Source: Oscarella lobularis (lineage: Eukaryota > Porifera > Homoscleromorpha > Homosclerophorida > Oscarellidae). Taken from it: a DNA stretch of 64,000 nt. Under the pieces are notes generated by a model. It ran no database searches and was not told the DNA's origin. It saw nothing but the letters and a program-made list of their open reading frames with translations. Positions 62,901 through 64,000 of this stretch are shown in pieces. Where the stretch lies: the NCBI RefSeq assembly GCF_947507565.1, contig NC_089187.1:1488001-1552000 (forward strand), written 5' to 3'. Within the stretch, counting starts at the first letter, position 1. Each line of letters begins with the position of its first letter. Made by a program: the position numbers and the translations under genes.

Positions 62901-64000
62901 GGCCGCGCTTTTGCCACTCGATCGTGTAAACGTGGCAGCGTTTGATGCCGTAAATGTGTTGCGTATCCACGAGGTACATGAACCTTTGAACTTTCAAACG
63001 GAAAACTCTGGCAATCAGATCGTGTCGATCTTTTGGGGTTTGTCCCGGAAGGAGTTCGCTCGTAATTTCTGGCCAATTTTGATTGCAGGTCATGGTTATA
63101 AATAAATCGGGAGCTCCGTGATGCTTGACGTACGTCATTGCGTCTTGGCACTTTTCGTGCATGTATCGGGGTCCTCCGGTAAATGACGACGGTAAAACGA
63201 CCAATTGGCCGACGTCGCGCACGTCGCCGTCAGTTTCGACTGCATCGCTTAGCGCCGTGTAAGAGGCCGCACGAAGTTGTTCTTGCTTAGTCCGAAGGAG
63301 GTTCAGTCTGTCAGTTTCTATTTTTGCAAAAACGTCGACAATGAACTGGTGAGACAATTCGCCTGCACGCAGAAGAATGTTAAAGTCGCCGTCGCGCTGC
63401 ATAATTCGAAATGCGTAAAATTGCAGCATAGACATTTTTTTCTCGGTGATTTGATTCGTTTTCGGATCCTTCTGTCGGCACAATATTGTGTAACCGTCTT
63501 CGCCTCTCGGAAAAAGAAGCGGATATTGCAACGAATCATAAGATCTGTGAATTTCGGTAATGCGTTTTATTGTACTATCTCTATTGGAAAGGACGATGTC
63601 GCGATATCCTTCTTGGCCTTCGGGTAAAATAGCAGCAACGTCGTTGCCAGATGGCGCATTGAACGTTCGTTGATGTTGGCCTTGGGGAACTCTGTCGGCG
63701 CGAATGACAACGCGATAGTCACGCATGTCTGGTGTTCGCTAATCGAGCGCGGTTTTGAAAATGCGAACATGCTCGTTGTGTTCGTGGAGCATGTCTTGTA
63801 GGTGAAGCGTGGTCTGCCTATTTAGCTGCGATTCTCGGTCTATTTGCCACGATAATCTCGCGTCGGCTTGTTGTCCGCGATCGTCGATAAAGTATACTTG
63901 GACGAACTGGGGTCTCTCACCAGCTGCAGGAGTCAGAGGTCCGATATTATGATAAATTTGCCCTTGAACTTTAAAGGTGGGCATGAATCCGGGCTCGAGT
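59943..64000 (-). mobile_element. Helitron, near-complete, 3' end at 59943, runs past the window end
   Basis: The minus strand ends with the hairpin ACCCGGGCGAAGCCGGGT, then ATTCAGCTAG, with T as the next flanking base: the standard Helitron 3' terminus. Upstream lies a full RepHel reading (Rep nuclease and Pif1-type helicase). The 5' end (TC) lies beyond 64000. Damage is limited to one in-frame TAG and one single-base slip, so the insertion is young. Confidence 0.85.
60134..63984 (-). pseudogene. Helitron RepHel protein (HUH Rep + Pif1-like helicase), one stop and one frameshift
   Basis: From the window edge: VQGQIYHNIGPLTPAAGERP, LHLQDMLHEHNEHVRIFKTA, an in-frame TAG at 63739-63741, then DYRVVIRADRVPQGQHQRTF. 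The HUH box reads EWQKRGLPHVHCLSWM (about 62884-62895) and the two-Tyr box reads ALKYLMAYLNKGKD (about 62480). After a one-base slip near 61617 (the true frame reads SPDRSSEQDDDSLPREIAAE) the Pif1-like helicase follows: Walker A DAPGGTGKTYLL, Walker B-like VVVWDECTMAHKKAL, LILAGDFRQTLPVI, and MNKSQGQTLKTVGLSLQT with QFYVACSRV near the end (stop at 60134). Rep nicks and joins, the helicase unwinds. Repaired, the visible part is about 1280 residues. Confidence 0.85.

Noticed and set aside
62585-63151. 188-codon minus-strand frame inside the Helitron
   Set aside because: Out-of-frame shadow of the Rep region; the HUH box is in the other frame.

Overview
The window is eukaryotic and almost certainly metazoan. 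Coding pieces are split by very short GT-AG introns (43-70 bp), the broken genes belong to animal families (a galactocerebrosidase-like fragment, a G2E3/HECT-associated fragment), and nearly every stretch is a decayed transposable element of a kind common in sponges, cnidarians and other marine invertebrates. A sponge or another early-branching invertebrate with a compact genome is a reasonable guess, but nothing here fixes the species. No rRNA, tRNA, CRISPR or bacterial operon was seen. One 200-bp run of N (27846-28045) shows this is a scaffold.

Layout. 0.3-1.9 kb: integrase-core (RNase H fold) gene with two introns and one frameshift. 3.8-4.6 kb: AT-rich minisatellite that truncates a ZNF862-like hAT transposase relic (4.6-6.0 kb). 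6.1-8.7 kb: small tandem and palindromic repeats, a relic of an uncharacterised transposase-like family, and an acidic-repeat reading frame. 9.6-11.1 kb: element whose inverted ends are arrays of a 19-bp repeat and which contains a G2E3/HECT-type gene fragment. 12.3-16.0 kb: mosaic of a galactocerebrosidase pseudogene, a coiled-coil piece, a DIRS-like RT and a Ty3/Gypsy RT. 16.2-17.9 kb: RecQ-like fragment facing a DUF6589-like fragment. 21.2-23.6 kb: IS630-like relic and a pogo/Tigger element. 25.1-28.2 kb: multi-exon Mutator-like transposase gene running into the N gap. 31.7-35.3 kb: ISL2EU-like pair, a YqaJ nuclease gene facing a DDE_4 transposase gene. 35.7-43.8 kb: two more DUF6589 genes, a Helitron fragment and a second RecQ-like fragment. 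47.0-55.2 kb: P-like relic, piggyBac relic, a complete P-like element with two convergent genes, and a complete IS630-like element. 55.3-57.4 kb: gag-only LTR element nested in a TIR element. 58.1-64.0 kb: two Helitron 3' ends, one belonging to a near-complete RepHel Helitron that runs off the window.

How it fits together. The window is a nest of mobile elements, most inactivated by one or a few single-base indels or nonsense changes. A recurring layout is the two-gene element with tail-to-tail genes: P-like transposase plus a second ORF, with overlapping stop codons; YqaJ nuclease plus DDE_4 transposase; and DUF6589 protein plus RecQ-like helicase, at two loci. The P-like element (48688-53029, perfect 43-bp TIRs, 8-bp target duplication) and the repeated DUF6589/RecQ pairing are the best candidates for something not well described. 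All family names come from remembered sequence patterns; no database search was possible.
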